Below, one piece after another: positions 1-7,840 of a stretch of 17,594 bases of DNA (its first letter is position 1; the number at the start of each line of letters is the position of its first letter). The stretch lies in the NCBI GenBank assembly GCA_958430865.1, contig CAUDNR010000921.1:1-17594 (forward strand), given 5' to 3'. A program made the translations under genes and the position numbers. The stretch is from Entrophospora sp. SA101. Its lineage: Eukaryota; Glomeromycota; Glomeromycetes; Entrophosporales; Entrophosporaceae. The notes under the pieces were generated by a model that was not told the DNA's origin, searched no databases, and worked only from the letters and a program-made list of their open reading frames with translations.

Positions 1-1500
1 TCAAATGGTCAAAATCAAAGTTTTTTCTTATCCAGATCACCCACTATCTCTCTCAAATGGTCAAAATCCAAAAAAAATTCTTAATTCAACACGAACAATC
101 AAAACAAATTTGCACAAATTGTTGTTTATCGATCATTTTTTTTTAAATTGACAAAACGAAATAAAACGTTTTTGAACTCCGGTCTCGTGACCAGAAAATA
201 TCACTAGCACGTTTGTGTGATAAGCCTTTGACGATCCAAGGTAAAGGTTCCAAGACAAGACCATCAGTTTTTGGTCATTTTGAACGGTCCGAAACGTTGG
301 AGTAAGACAAAGATCTAACGGTAGACAGCGGTAGACACCACGCAAAAAACATCTAAAGCGAAACACGATTTCCTTTTGGTCAAATATCTGTTTCGCTCAA
401 CCCTGACGTTTTGAACCAAAACAGATAAGTTTTTCAGTTTCACAAATCATGACAAACAGATAACAATCGGGATACACACGATACGTGACGTAAAATAACC
501 ACAACCATTTATCATTTTTTTGGAAAACGGAAATATTTCTGTTCAAATTTCAATTTTATTAACAAATTTAACAAATTTCAAATCAATTTGCAAATCATTT
601 CAAGCCAGCGCAGCAAAGAAAAAAAAACGACTCATCACAAAGTTTTACCTTTGATTTTGATCTCACCCTTCCCCAAAAATTCAGTTTACCAAAGTTGAGA
701 AATAGGACGTTTAGAATATTCTGCTAATTCGTATCGTAACTGAACTGAACAGAACAGAATATTCTTTAAAAATGAATTATTTCCCGTGCAACCAAACATT
801 TCAAAATTGGGTAAAGTCGTTAGATTAGGGAAACATACAAAAAAAAAGGGAAATATTACAAAAATTACGGCATTTAGTAGGGCACCGTAACACGGAAACC
901 TTTTCTTCTTTTATATATGTTAAATAAAAAATCACGGTTCCAATGATTAATTTAATTTTCTATTAGAAATAGATCAATTAAATGCCAAGTCTTGGATTTT
1001 CTGGACTTTACGATCCTTGCGATATTATAAAAAGCGGTCTTCTATTATTTTGTATATACATGAAAATAGTTTTCAAATTAATACAAGTTGTTTTTTTCCG
1101 ATGTGCTTTTTTTACCCACGTGATCTTCATCCACTCAACGGTTTTTTTAGAAATTGGGCGGTATGGCGCAGTAATAGGAGTCTAAATACACTGGGAGCAA
1201 GTATTACGTAAAACTCGTATGAATTGATCGACAAGGGAGATCGATTTCCAAATTTGATATATTCCCTGACTGTCTGTACTCGGTATAATAACATTAAAAT
1301 TAATATGAAAAAAAATTTTTATTTCAACGCGTCCATTCAGATTTAATTAACCATGAGCGAGAATCAAGGTTTATCATACCCTATTAAAGTTGAACGAGCG
1401 CAAAATGTTTTGACCATTTAAGAGAGATAGTGGGTGATCTGGATAAGAAAAAACTTTTATTTTGACCATTTGAAAGATGGTGAATGATCTGATTTCCTTT
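1..1500. mobile_element. MITE-like inverted-repeat element, left end cut by window edge
   Basis: The first 67 bases are repeated in inverted orientation at about 1406-1472 with only a few mismatches. Both arms contain the phrase GTGGGTGATCTGG (or its complement) bracketed by TTTTGACCATTT. On the right a second, degenerate copy of the same phrase follows (about 1462-1500), so the arms are built from short subterminal repeats and the true left end probably lies before base 1. The interior (about 130-1400) has no recognisable transposase; its longest open frames are under 80 codons and look like chance. A non-autonomous DNA transposon is the simplest reading. The superfamily cannot be named from these arms. 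Confidence 0.7.
130..1400. other. Interior of left element, no gene recognised
   Basis: This 1.27-kb A+T-rich stretch between the two inverted arms shows no convincing gene on either strand. A 77-codon minus-strand frame (366 to 133) has no recognisable motif. Two identical 10-bp palindromes AGAATATTCT lie at 713-722 and 756-765. Both have the nGAAnnTTCn form of a heat-shock element half-array, but no gene with a start nearby uses them. Confidence 0.5.
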
Positions 1501-1826
1501 TGGAGAAATCTTGATTAATGAAAAAATTTCCTTTCGGGAAAAACAAATAAAATACGTCGACTGATTAAGAAAAAAAAAAGCTTAGTTGATTTTTTTTAAA
1601 ACAATCGAAATTTGTAAATGACTTTTGATGCTTGCGTGGAGCTTATTCTTATATAGCGATAGACGAAAAAAAAACACGAGGAAAAGATCAGGACAAAAGA
1701 TTTTAACAATCGAAATTCACAAATGGCTTTTGATTCACACGAGGGTTCTTCTTTGCGAAGGATCTTTTTTTCTTTTAATTAAGAAAAAAAAAAGCTTAGT
1801 TGATTTTTTTAACAATTGAAATTTAT
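1495..1826. repeat. Degenerate tandem repeat, about 105-bp unit
   Basis: The phrase AACAATCGAAATT, or a one-base variant, begins at 1600, 1705 and 1811, a spacing of 105-106 bp. A second shared phrase, a run of A followed by GCTTAGTTGATTTTTTT, occurs at about 1565-1598 and 1779-1810. Divergence is high between the first and second units and low over the AAGCTTAGTTGA part. No gene is evident; the 64-codon frame at 1625-1819 simply runs through the repeat. Confidence 0.6.
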
Positions 1827-1974
1827 TCTTTTATGGGACAACAACCATTTCATTGGATTAAATTTATTCCATGATTTTTATTTGTGTAATCTAAAAAAAA
1901 TAAAATTAAAAGTAAACTGTTAAATACAAGACGTATGACAACATACGAAACTTCCAAAGCAAGTTTGTAAAATA

Positions 1975-2800
1975 TACTGATGAACGTTTATCAATTATTG
2001 AATAGCTTGTATCGAGATAAGTGTTAAAAGTCAAGATCTATGAATCTGTTTGTAAAATATATTTAATGAGCTCTTTATCAATTATTCAAATAATTATATA
2101 GGTGGGCTTGGTAGAAGTAAGTGTTAAGGTCAAGATCTATTTGCAAATCAAGTTTCCAAAACGAACGTTTATTATTATAGGCGGGTTTGATCAAAGTAAG
2201 TCTTGAAGTCGAGATCTATGAAGCTGTATGTAAAATATATTTATCAACGTTTTATTATTATCAATTATTCAAATAATTATATAGGCGGGATTGAGATCTA
2301 CGAAGCTGATTGTAAAATATATTTATCAACGTTTTATTATTATCAATTATTCAAATAATTATATAGGCGGGTTGATCGAAGCAAGTGTCAAAGTCAAGAT
2401 CTATGAAGTTTGCAAAACGAACGTTTATCAATTATTCAACAATTATATAGGCGGTTTGATCGAAGTAAGTATTAAAGTAGTCAAGATCTATGAAGCTGAT
2501 TGTAAAATATATTTATCAACGTTTTATTATTATCAAATATTCAAATAATTATATAGGCGGGATTGATCGAAGCAAGTGTCAAAGTCAAGATCTACGAAGT
2601 TTGCAAAACGAACGTTTATCAATTATTCAATAATTATATAGGCGGGTTTGATCGAAGTAAGTATTAAAGTAGTCGAAGTCTACGAAGCTGTTTGTAAAAT
2701 ATATTTATTAACGTTTTATTATTATCAATTATTCAAATAATTATATAGACGGGTTTGATCGAAGCAAATGTTAGTCAAGATCTATGGAGTTTGCAAAACG
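1975..2800. repeat. Minisatellite with alternating 85- and 105-bp units (190-bp higher-order repeat)
   Basis: The landmark ATATAGGCGGG (with variants) recurs at about 2098, 2178, 2281, 2363, 2446, 2553, 2638 and 2743. Intervals alternate near 80-85 and 103-107 bp, apart from one shortened unit at 2281-2363. The long unit carries GAAGCTG(A/T)TTGTAAAATATATTTATCAACG. The short unit carries GAAGTTTGCAAAACGAACG. Both share GATCGAAG(C/T)AAGT and AAGATCTA(T/C)GAAG. The right-hand half (2363-2743) is the cleanest, with two exact 190-bp steps; the left end is degenerate. The 85-codon open frame at 2291-2548 reads across the units and encodes a repeated NNYIGGLIE peptide, which I treat as a by-product of the repeat. 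Confidence 0.85.
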
Positions 2801-2836
2801 AATGACCAATAAAAAGTTGTGGGACTAAGTGTCTTG

Positions 2837-2846
2837 CACTATATAA
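2837..2846 (+). promoter_or_regulatory. TATA-like box beside the minisatellite
   Basis: CACTATATAAGG lies about 40 bp beyond the last repeat unit and about 40 bp before a strong hairpin. It matches the TATAWAAR consensus. No open frame of note begins downstream, so its use as a promoter is speculative. Confidence 0.3.
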
Positions 2847-2887
2847 GGTTATGTCGAGAGATATGGTCAAGAGAAGAGTTAAAAAGA

Positions 2888-2920
2888 GGGTTGGTTTTCG
2901 ACTTGGTCGAAAAACAACCC
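2888..2920. other. Strong hairpin, 15-bp stem with 3-nt loop
   Basis: GGGTTGGTTTTCGAC at 2888-2902 pairs with GTCGAAAAACAACCC at 2906-2920 across the loop TTG. Fourteen of 15 positions are Watson-Crick pairs and the remaining one is G opposite A. The G+C-rich ends stand out from the A+T-rich surroundings. It could be a structural end of a mobile element or part of a transcript. It is not followed by a T-run, so it does not look like a simple terminator. Confidence 0.6.
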
Positions 2921-3333
2921 TTTAAATACATCTTCAAGTAGTACAATTTAATTTATTAGACTATTTTGAAGGTTTGTCGCATGCTTCTTAAATTTGAACC
3001 ATTCGTCGAATATTTTTATTAACTCTCATATTTAATATAAATAATTTATTTATTTTTATTTTTTTTTATGTTATCAAATTCACGATTTTGATTGGTCAAT
3101 CAATGATTACATGGATTAAAATTTTTGTGTTAAAACATAGCTCTAAATCTTAATTAGTTTCGACTAAATAAAATAAATAAACATTTAAAACCAAAATTAT
3201 TCACTAATTAAACTAATATATTAGTAAACCTATTCATTCTGATCCACATAATCATAATAAACAATTGTTATCAATTCACGCTCTCCCAAACATAATTGGT
3301 GACACTGTAATACATGCAAATTAACATGAATTG
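2921..3333. other. Intergenic, nothing recognised
   Basis: This roughly 410-bp stretch of about 75 percent A+T has no open frame over 60 codons, no clear repeat and no RNA gene signature that I could see. Confidence 0.5.
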
Positions 3334-3950
3334 TTGTAGAAATGAACTGTCGATGAAATAATTTTCGACGAAATGAACTTTCGACGAAACAAACTTTCAA
3401 CGAAATGATTGTCGACGAAATGAATCAGACCCCTATGGATATATATATTGATTACGGACCCAATTGGCTTCTGGTAAGCTATATAGTCTTAAAAAATTCT
3501 CTATTATTTTTTTTCAATCTATTTGCTGAAAATTTACCCTTGTGATGAAATCTATATTAATGTCAACATGATGCTAAAATGCATTCTCGGTTGAAAATTT
3601 CATTATTATTATTATCACGTGATAAAGATCGGCCATTAAAAAATTCAATTCTTCCAATTCGTTCATTTTTAATATATATAATTTTTTTGTGTAACACGCC
3701 ATTTGGGGGAGTTAACATAGTAAATTCGTGAACTTTGATGCATCGTTCCTCTATGGTAACGTTACATATCAATGAATTGAAATTATTGGATTGTAGTAAA
3801 GGTCTTAGCTTTAATTCTATGATTTGTTTTGGGTATGATTCATTTCGTCGAAAGTTTGTTTCGTCGAAAGTTCATTTCGTCGAAAATTTGATTCATCGAA
3901 AGTTTATTTCGTTGAATCAAATTTTCGACGAAGTAAACGGGACCGCATTT
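3334..3950. mobile_element. Inverted-repeat element with CGACGAAA-motif arms
   Basis: The left arm (about 3334-3434) and right arm (about 3836-3932) are each arrays of an 18-bp-class unit containing the near-palindrome TTTCGWCGAAA. The 38 bases at 3361-3398 are exactly inverted at 3850-3887. Alignment continues outward with mismatches, since GATGAAATAATTTT corresponds to GATGAATCAAATTTT. Between the arms lie about 400 bp with no coding capacity beyond short frames. A MITE-like non-autonomous element is the simplest interpretation. Target-site duplications could not be fixed by eye. Confidence 0.65.
3876..3932. repeat. Perfect 20-bp inverted repeat (17-nt loop) in right arm
   Basis: Bases 3876-3895 (TTCGTCGAAAATTTGATTCA) are exactly complementary to 3913-3932, leaving a 17-nt loop at 3896-3912. 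The right arm can therefore fold on itself as well as pair with the left arm, so the element has a nested palindrome. Confidence 0.75.
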
Positions 3951-4033
3951 GAACCGAGTCATAATTAGGAGTCTCTACATCTATATCCATCAATCCATTT
4001 GAATACAGTGCTCCATTTAGTAGTCTTTTAACT

Positions 4034-4523
4034 TTATTGATTTGTTTCCAATAACTGAAAGTAAACATGTACACAGGACTCAGAAATTAATGTTGAATTT
4101 TTCCCACCGCTCACAATAAACTTTTTCTTCAGGATTGATCATCAAATTCCAAAATTTATATTATAAATTGATTGCTTAACCACTTTGCATTGGTTTCCTC
4201 TAAATGTGGAATAATCAATCATCATGTATGAAATAGGATTCTCAGTACTGATTGATCTTCCCCGCTAATCTTTGCATCAAAATCTGAAGCTGCTAGACCA
4301 TTTCCATACGTAATGTTCATTCTATATTTTTCCGTCTTTTGATTATTGAGCCTTTCAAGGACTATCTTGCCAATCTCCTGCAAAGATCTACTTTTTTACA
4401 AATGCAATTGGATGTAGACTGCAACTATTTTCTTAATTGAAACAGTGCTCCAAACGTTTTAAACCCATTATTATTAGCTATGCCATGTTAAAACTGTGGA
4501 TTTTCCCAATCAACAACATTCAT
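4034..4523 (-). pseudogene. Decayed protein-coding gene, family not recognised
   Basis: On the minus strand from the ATG at 4523, coding-like sequence runs to about 4034 only if several lesions are ignored. Readable blocks, in order, are MNVVDWENPQF with an in-frame stop, GFKTFGALFQLRK followed by a frame change, IVAVYIQLHL with a stop, then a 50-codon open block (4395-4222) beginning KSRSLQEIGKIVLERL and including NITYGNGLAASDFDAKIS. Another frame change follows, then NPISYMMIDYSTFRGNQ running to a stop at INFGI and a last open block ending LLETNQ. Such runs of open frame are unusual in DNA this A+T-rich, and abutting open blocks in shifting frames are typical of an old coding sequence. I do not recognise the family. 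The neighbouring relics suggest it may be transposon-borne, but a decayed host gene is equally possible. Confidence 0.45.
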
Positions 4524-5005
4524 AAATAATAATAATGTAATATATAGAAAATAAAAAGGTCACCATTATCATGTATTTCCAATTAAATGCAATAAAGTCT
4601 TTTTAAAAAACACAACATAGTTTCTTTTGAAAAAAAAAAAATTTTTTTGCCTTTTGGAAATAAACATCCTCAGTTCCCATATGTAATTTTTTATTTTTTA
4701 TTTTTCCCCGTTGTTAATTATAAAAAAAAAAAAATTGGTATAAACAAAAAAAGTCCACTACAATAAAAATTCGAAAGCTTAGTCACGACGTTGGGTGTAG
4801 TGTCAATAATTTCTAATACTAATTGCACGATGAAATTTGGACGAGTTAGGTCAAAACTGATATTTTTTTTTTTTTTTTGCAAAATAAAATGTTTAATTTT
4901 AATATTTATATCAATTATTTTTTATTTGTATATTAATAGATTTAATTTAATTTAGATTAATAAATTAAAATGAAAATAAAATAATCAAAAAAAATTGATA
5001 CTTAC
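4524..5005. other. A+T-rich gap with homopolymer runs, no gene recognised
   Basis: The stretch contains several poly-A and poly-T runs of 10-19 bases (for example at 4630 and 4861-4880) and no open frame of note. Part of it would be intron sequence of the adjacent minus-strand pogo-like exon, whose GTAAG donor is at 5005-5001. Confidence 0.5.
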
Positions 5006-5190
5006 TTGTGAGACTGTAAATCCAATAATTTTGAGTCTTCTAGCATAATCCAGTGCCTTTTAACAAATGATGGAACCAGTTATGGTATAATTGGACTATC
5101 AATCAAAAATGCTAATGCTTCTTCCAATTGTGGCCATTCACCTCCACAATCTCATTTAGTAGCAGCTGAGCTCTCAGTAATTGCAGGCCT
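5006..5190 (-). pseudogene. pogo/Tigger-type transposase relic, CENP-B-like DNA-binding exon
   Basis: Reading the minus strand, GEWPQLEEALAFLIDSPII (from about 5142) is followed, after a one-base frame change, by ITGSIIC, a stop codon, and KALDYARRLKIIGFTVSQ ending at 5006. The pattern 'pLEeALa-W ... itg-ii--KAldyA-rl-i-gF--S' is that of the second helix-turn-helix (HTH_CENPB/Tc5) of pogo/Tigger transposases. A consensus GTAAGT donor follows immediately (5005 downward), so this was the end of an exon. Stops (5152-5154 and inside the helix) and the frameshift make it non-functional. No DDE catalytic part of this element was found in the window. Confidence 0.6.
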
Positions 5191-5751
5191 TTTTTTTACT
5201 ATTTAAAAAAGTTTCGGCTAATCTATATGAAGTCTAAGTCAGTCAATCATTTAGCCCAAGTATAATTAAATAAGTCGGTCTCATGTGATATTTTGTTGTG
5301 TGAAGGGTCATTACTATTTTTAATAATGTATGATTTAATAATTTTTTTATTCGTCATTAGCAAAATGATTATTTGTAATAAAATATCTGACGTAAAAGAA
5401 CTATCTTTATTGTTCATTTCTTATAATTTAGAAATCATTCTCACATTTATATTTTATTACTTCTATCAGTTGTAATGCATAATCACACATTCTTTCTTTA
5501 TTTTTTCTTCTCAAGTAATTTTAAAAAGAGAACTTTTTTCGCTTTAATCATTTGATGATTTATCATGAATAATGCATTTATATTTTATTATCTCATCATT
5601 GATTGTATCATTCCAATAATTTAGAGAACATTCTTGTCTAATTGTGAACAATACATCTTATTTTCTATCTCATTTTATATCATCACTTATATCATTGATT
5701 ATATCATGCGAAGAAATATATTTGTATTCCTATTAAATTTTATTATGTATA

Positions 5752-5775
5752 AAAAGGTTGATTTCGCAACCTTTT
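5752..5775. other. Short hairpin, 9-bp stem
   Basis: AAAAGGTTG at 5752-5760 is exactly complementary to CAACCTTTT at 5767-5775, with the 6-nt loop ATTTCG. It lies inside the small inverted-repeat element and its role is unknown. Confidence 0.5.
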
Positions 5776-5852
5776 AATGTTTGAGATAAAAAACAAGTAA
5801 ATAAATATTTTAAAAAAAAAATTTTTAAATTTAAAAAAACACGCGAAATTCT

Positions 5853-5902
5853 CTTGATAAGTCGGTCACAGGGGTCCGCCTCGACATGACCAACTTATCA
5901 AG
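5853..5902. repeat. Subterminal palindrome, 16-bp arms with 18-nt loop
   Basis: CTTGATAAGTCGGTCA (5853-5868) pairs with TGACCAACTTATCAAG (5887-5902) with one mismatch. The loop CAGGGGTCCGCCTCGACA is strikingly G+C-rich against its surroundings, so the fold would be stable in DNA or RNA. It forms the right end of the element described at 5270-5902. Confidence 0.7.
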
Positions 5903-5937
5903 TTTACATATTAATATGTATAATGTATTGATTATAG

Positions 5938-6818
5938 GAGTTAGATATTCATGTACATATTAGCACTACATCACGAGCTCTCAAATCTTTAGGATTTACA
6001 GTAAAATTAGCACGTATAATCCCACAAGCAAGAAATACAGAAGATGCAATTAAATACACGAGCAGAATTGGCTCACACTTTTTAGAACAACAGCTGACGA
6101 TGCCAAATTCTAAAATTATTTACATTGATAAAACCTGTACAGTAATACAGTAATAAAATCGTAATGTAACCGTGTTGATTGTTGTATATAATTATAGGTT
6201 TTAACTTGCATCTTTGTCGTCATCATGGACGCTCAAGAAGGGGAAATCGTGTATAAATAAGTGTTCCTACTCAAAAATGGTGTAAATACATCATCCGTTA
6301 GGTTTTTTATTAGGATTATTAAAAAACAATGCTTTATACTGTATCTTCTACAAGTAATAATATAATTTTATTTCACATAGATGGTTGCAGCGATATCGAT
6401 TGATAGTCTTTTACATTTTAGGTTCAAAATTGGAGCCTATAATTCTGATACATTCATTGAATTTTTAAATGAAGTCCATGATGTACTGCAAAGACAAAAT
6501 AACGAATTAGGATCTCTGTTCGTAATGGATAATGTACCTTTCCATAAAACTGCAGCTGTGCAACAAAGCCATAAATGAAAAGGGTTATCATGTATTGTAT
6601 CCACCTTATTCGTCACAATTGAAACCAATCGAATTGCTTTTTTTCCAAATGGAAAAGTGCAATCAAACGTGATCATATAAATGATAGGGGACAACCTTCA
6701 CAATCGAATAAATATGGTTGCAAGAACCATTATAAATAATGATTGTCAAGGTTGTTGTAGACATACTCAAGAATATGTGCTTGCCGCGCATGCTAGACAA
6801 CCTTTAAAAAACATTTAA
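5938..6818 (+). pseudogene. Tc1/mariner transposase relic
   Basis: The C-terminal half and catalytic core of a Tc1/mariner transposase can be followed on the plus strand. An intron-like acceptor TTATAG (to 5937) precedes ELDIHVHISTTSRALKSLGF, the end of the second helix-turn-helix. The first catalytic Asp is in IYID (codon 6127-6129). A probable 61-nt intron (6137-6197) precedes FNLHLCRHHGRSRRGNRV, the family's N-L-H...GRS block, which ends in a stop. After about 130 bp of broken sequence, VAAISIDSLLHFRFKIGAYN leads to VMDN (second Asp, 6528-6530). One extra base then shifts frame before YPPYSSQLKPIELLF (third acidic residue Glu, 6631-6633). The D-to-E gap is 33 codons plus one base, close to the DD34E spacing. 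Stops at 6675 and later follow, and the tail VARTIINNDCQGCCRHTQEY ends at TAA 6816-6818. The N-terminal DNA-binding half and both terminal repeats were not found. Confidence 0.85.
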
Positions 6819-7087
6819 AAATAAAATAATTTTTTGTGTTCACTTTTAAATGAAATGCAAAATGTTTACTTTATGCCGCAAAATGGTGTAAAATCATGAA
6901 ATCATGCTCGCGCACTGCAAGTCACTGTCGTTCTCCTGAAATGTATTATATTGATTAATAATTCCAAAAAAGTATTAGAATTTCATCGGTTAAACTGTCT
7001 CCCGCGTACTGTGTTACTTATTAGAATAAAAATTATTATGGGAAAAATATTTTTTTTTTCACATTCCAAAATTAACTTTTAAAAAAA
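6819..7087. other. Upstream region of the first GST gene
   Basis: This 269-bp intergenic stretch lies between the transposase relic and the GST start. It contains no gene. An A+T-rich run (GAATAAAAATTATTATGGG near 7024 and a T10 tract near 7050) precedes the ATG, but no convincing TATA box or stress-response element was seen. The G+C-richer phrase CTCGCGCACTGCAAGTCACTG near 6907 could be left over from the end of the Tc1/mariner element. Confidence 0.4.
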
Positions 7088-7840
7088 ATGGGTATTAAAG
7101 TTATTGGATTCGCTATCTCCACCGCTACTCTCAGAGTAACTCTTACTCTTGAAGAATTAGGTCTAGAATATGAATTCGAACCAGTTACCAGCATAACTGA
7201 AATTAAAACACCTGAATATCTTACCACAAAAAATCCATTGTAAATAATCTTTATTAAATTTTCTCATGTTAATGTTTTCTTCTCAAATTCAAAAATAAAT
7301 TAACTATTATCATTTATCATTGTTATATTTAATAGCGGGAAAGTCCCAGTAATGATTGATGACGGTTTTACACTTTACGAATCGCGCGCAATCTGTCGTT
7401 ATCTCGTAAACAAATACCAAGGAACCAAGAATTCTAAAATTTTGGTTCCAAAGGATATACAAAAGGCCGCTTTGGTTGAACAATACTTATCGGTTGAAAG
7501 TTTATATTTTGATATACCAACATCAACTATTAATTTTGAAGAGGTTGTTAGCAAGTATCATGGTAGAGAAGCCAATGCTGAAAAGGTCAAAGATGCAAAA
7601 GAAAAACTTGAAAAAACATTGGATATCTATGAAAAATTTCTCGGAGGAAAAGATTATTTGATTGGTGAATATTCTTTGGCAGATGTTTGCCATGTGCCTA
7701 ATCTCTCTGCTAATATTCATAAAACTAGCGCTAAAGATATATATTATGATGCTAAAAGACCCAATGTTGTTAAATGGGTGAAAAATCTTCTCGAAATACC
7801 TACTTGGAAACAAGTATTAGCAAAACATAAACTTGAATAA
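7088..7840 (+). CDS. Glutathione S-transferase, phi-like (first copy)
   Basis: Two exons (7088-7239 and 7336-7840) joined by a 96-nt GT-AG intron encode 218 residues, the usual length of a cytosolic GST. The enzyme would conjugate glutathione to electrophiles, for example in detoxification or peroxide stress. The N-terminal thioredoxin fold opens MGIKVIGFAISTATLRV, with Ser11 at the position of the catalytic Ser of phi-class plant GSTs. KNPFGKVPV (residues 48-56) holds the cis-Pro (P55), and ESRAICRYL (from E66-S67) is the gamma-glutamyl binding motif. The alpha-helical C-terminal half contains the conserved SLADV structural motif and the closing RPNVVKWVKNLLEIPTWK. The splice at TT|gtaaat...aatag|C restores Phe51 and the family's NPFGKVP motif. 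The start is the first ATG of the only frame giving a complete N-terminus. Flanking sequence shows that it belongs to a tandem duplicated unit. Phi-like is inferred from the N-terminus; a related fungal class is possible. Confidence 0.92.
7240..7335 (+). other. GST copy 1 intron
   Basis: GTAAAT at the donor and TTTAATAG at the acceptor bound a 96-nt phase-2 intron. Reading through it would stop at TAA directly after the donor G (7241-7243). The same intron, in the same phase, is present in the second copy. Confidence 0.9.

Larger units (their letters stand above)
5270..5902. mobile_element. Small terminal-inverted-repeat element, about 630 bp
   Basis: The left end has ATAAGTCGGTCTCATGTGA at 5270-5288. 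The right end reads, on the complement from 5899, ATAAGTTGGTCATGTCGA, which is the same phrase with one substitution and one missing base near the middle. A further copy, CTTGATAAGTCGGTCA at 5853-5868, faces the right end. The interior is A+T-rich with repeated CATTTATATTTTATTA and ATATCATTGATT phrases and no transposase. A 60-codon frame at 5293-5475 has no recognisable feature. It looks like a non-autonomous element inserted among older relics. Confidence 0.45.

Noticed and set aside
1155..1230. tRNA-like A-box phrase (GGGCGGTATGGCGCAGTAATAGG)
   Set aside because: No anticodon arm and no B-box (GGTTCGAATCC-like) follow at the required distance, and no acceptor-stem partner is present.
2291..2548. 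85-codon frame with repeated NNYIGGLIE peptide as a repeat protein gene
   Set aside because: It runs across minisatellite units of differing length, and neighbouring units do not stay in frame. The repeat explains it.
3563..3968. Short opposing frames between and in the CGACGAAA arms
   Set aside because: They overlap the inverted arms, have no recognisable motif and carry no start context or splice signals.
4080..4157. Minus-strand FWNLMINPEEKVYCERWEKF read as a MULE/FAR1-type transposase fragment
   Set aside because: It is only 26 codons. A different frame over the same bases continues the longer decayed coding sequence from upstream, so this frame may be a chance resemblance.
6437..6694. 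85-codon minus-strand frame
   Set aside because: It is the antisense shadow of the Tc1/mariner catalytic core.
7523..7813. 96-codon minus-strand frame (and the similar one at 10514-10810)
   Set aside because: Both are antisense shadows of GST exon 2, conserved only because the GST genes are.
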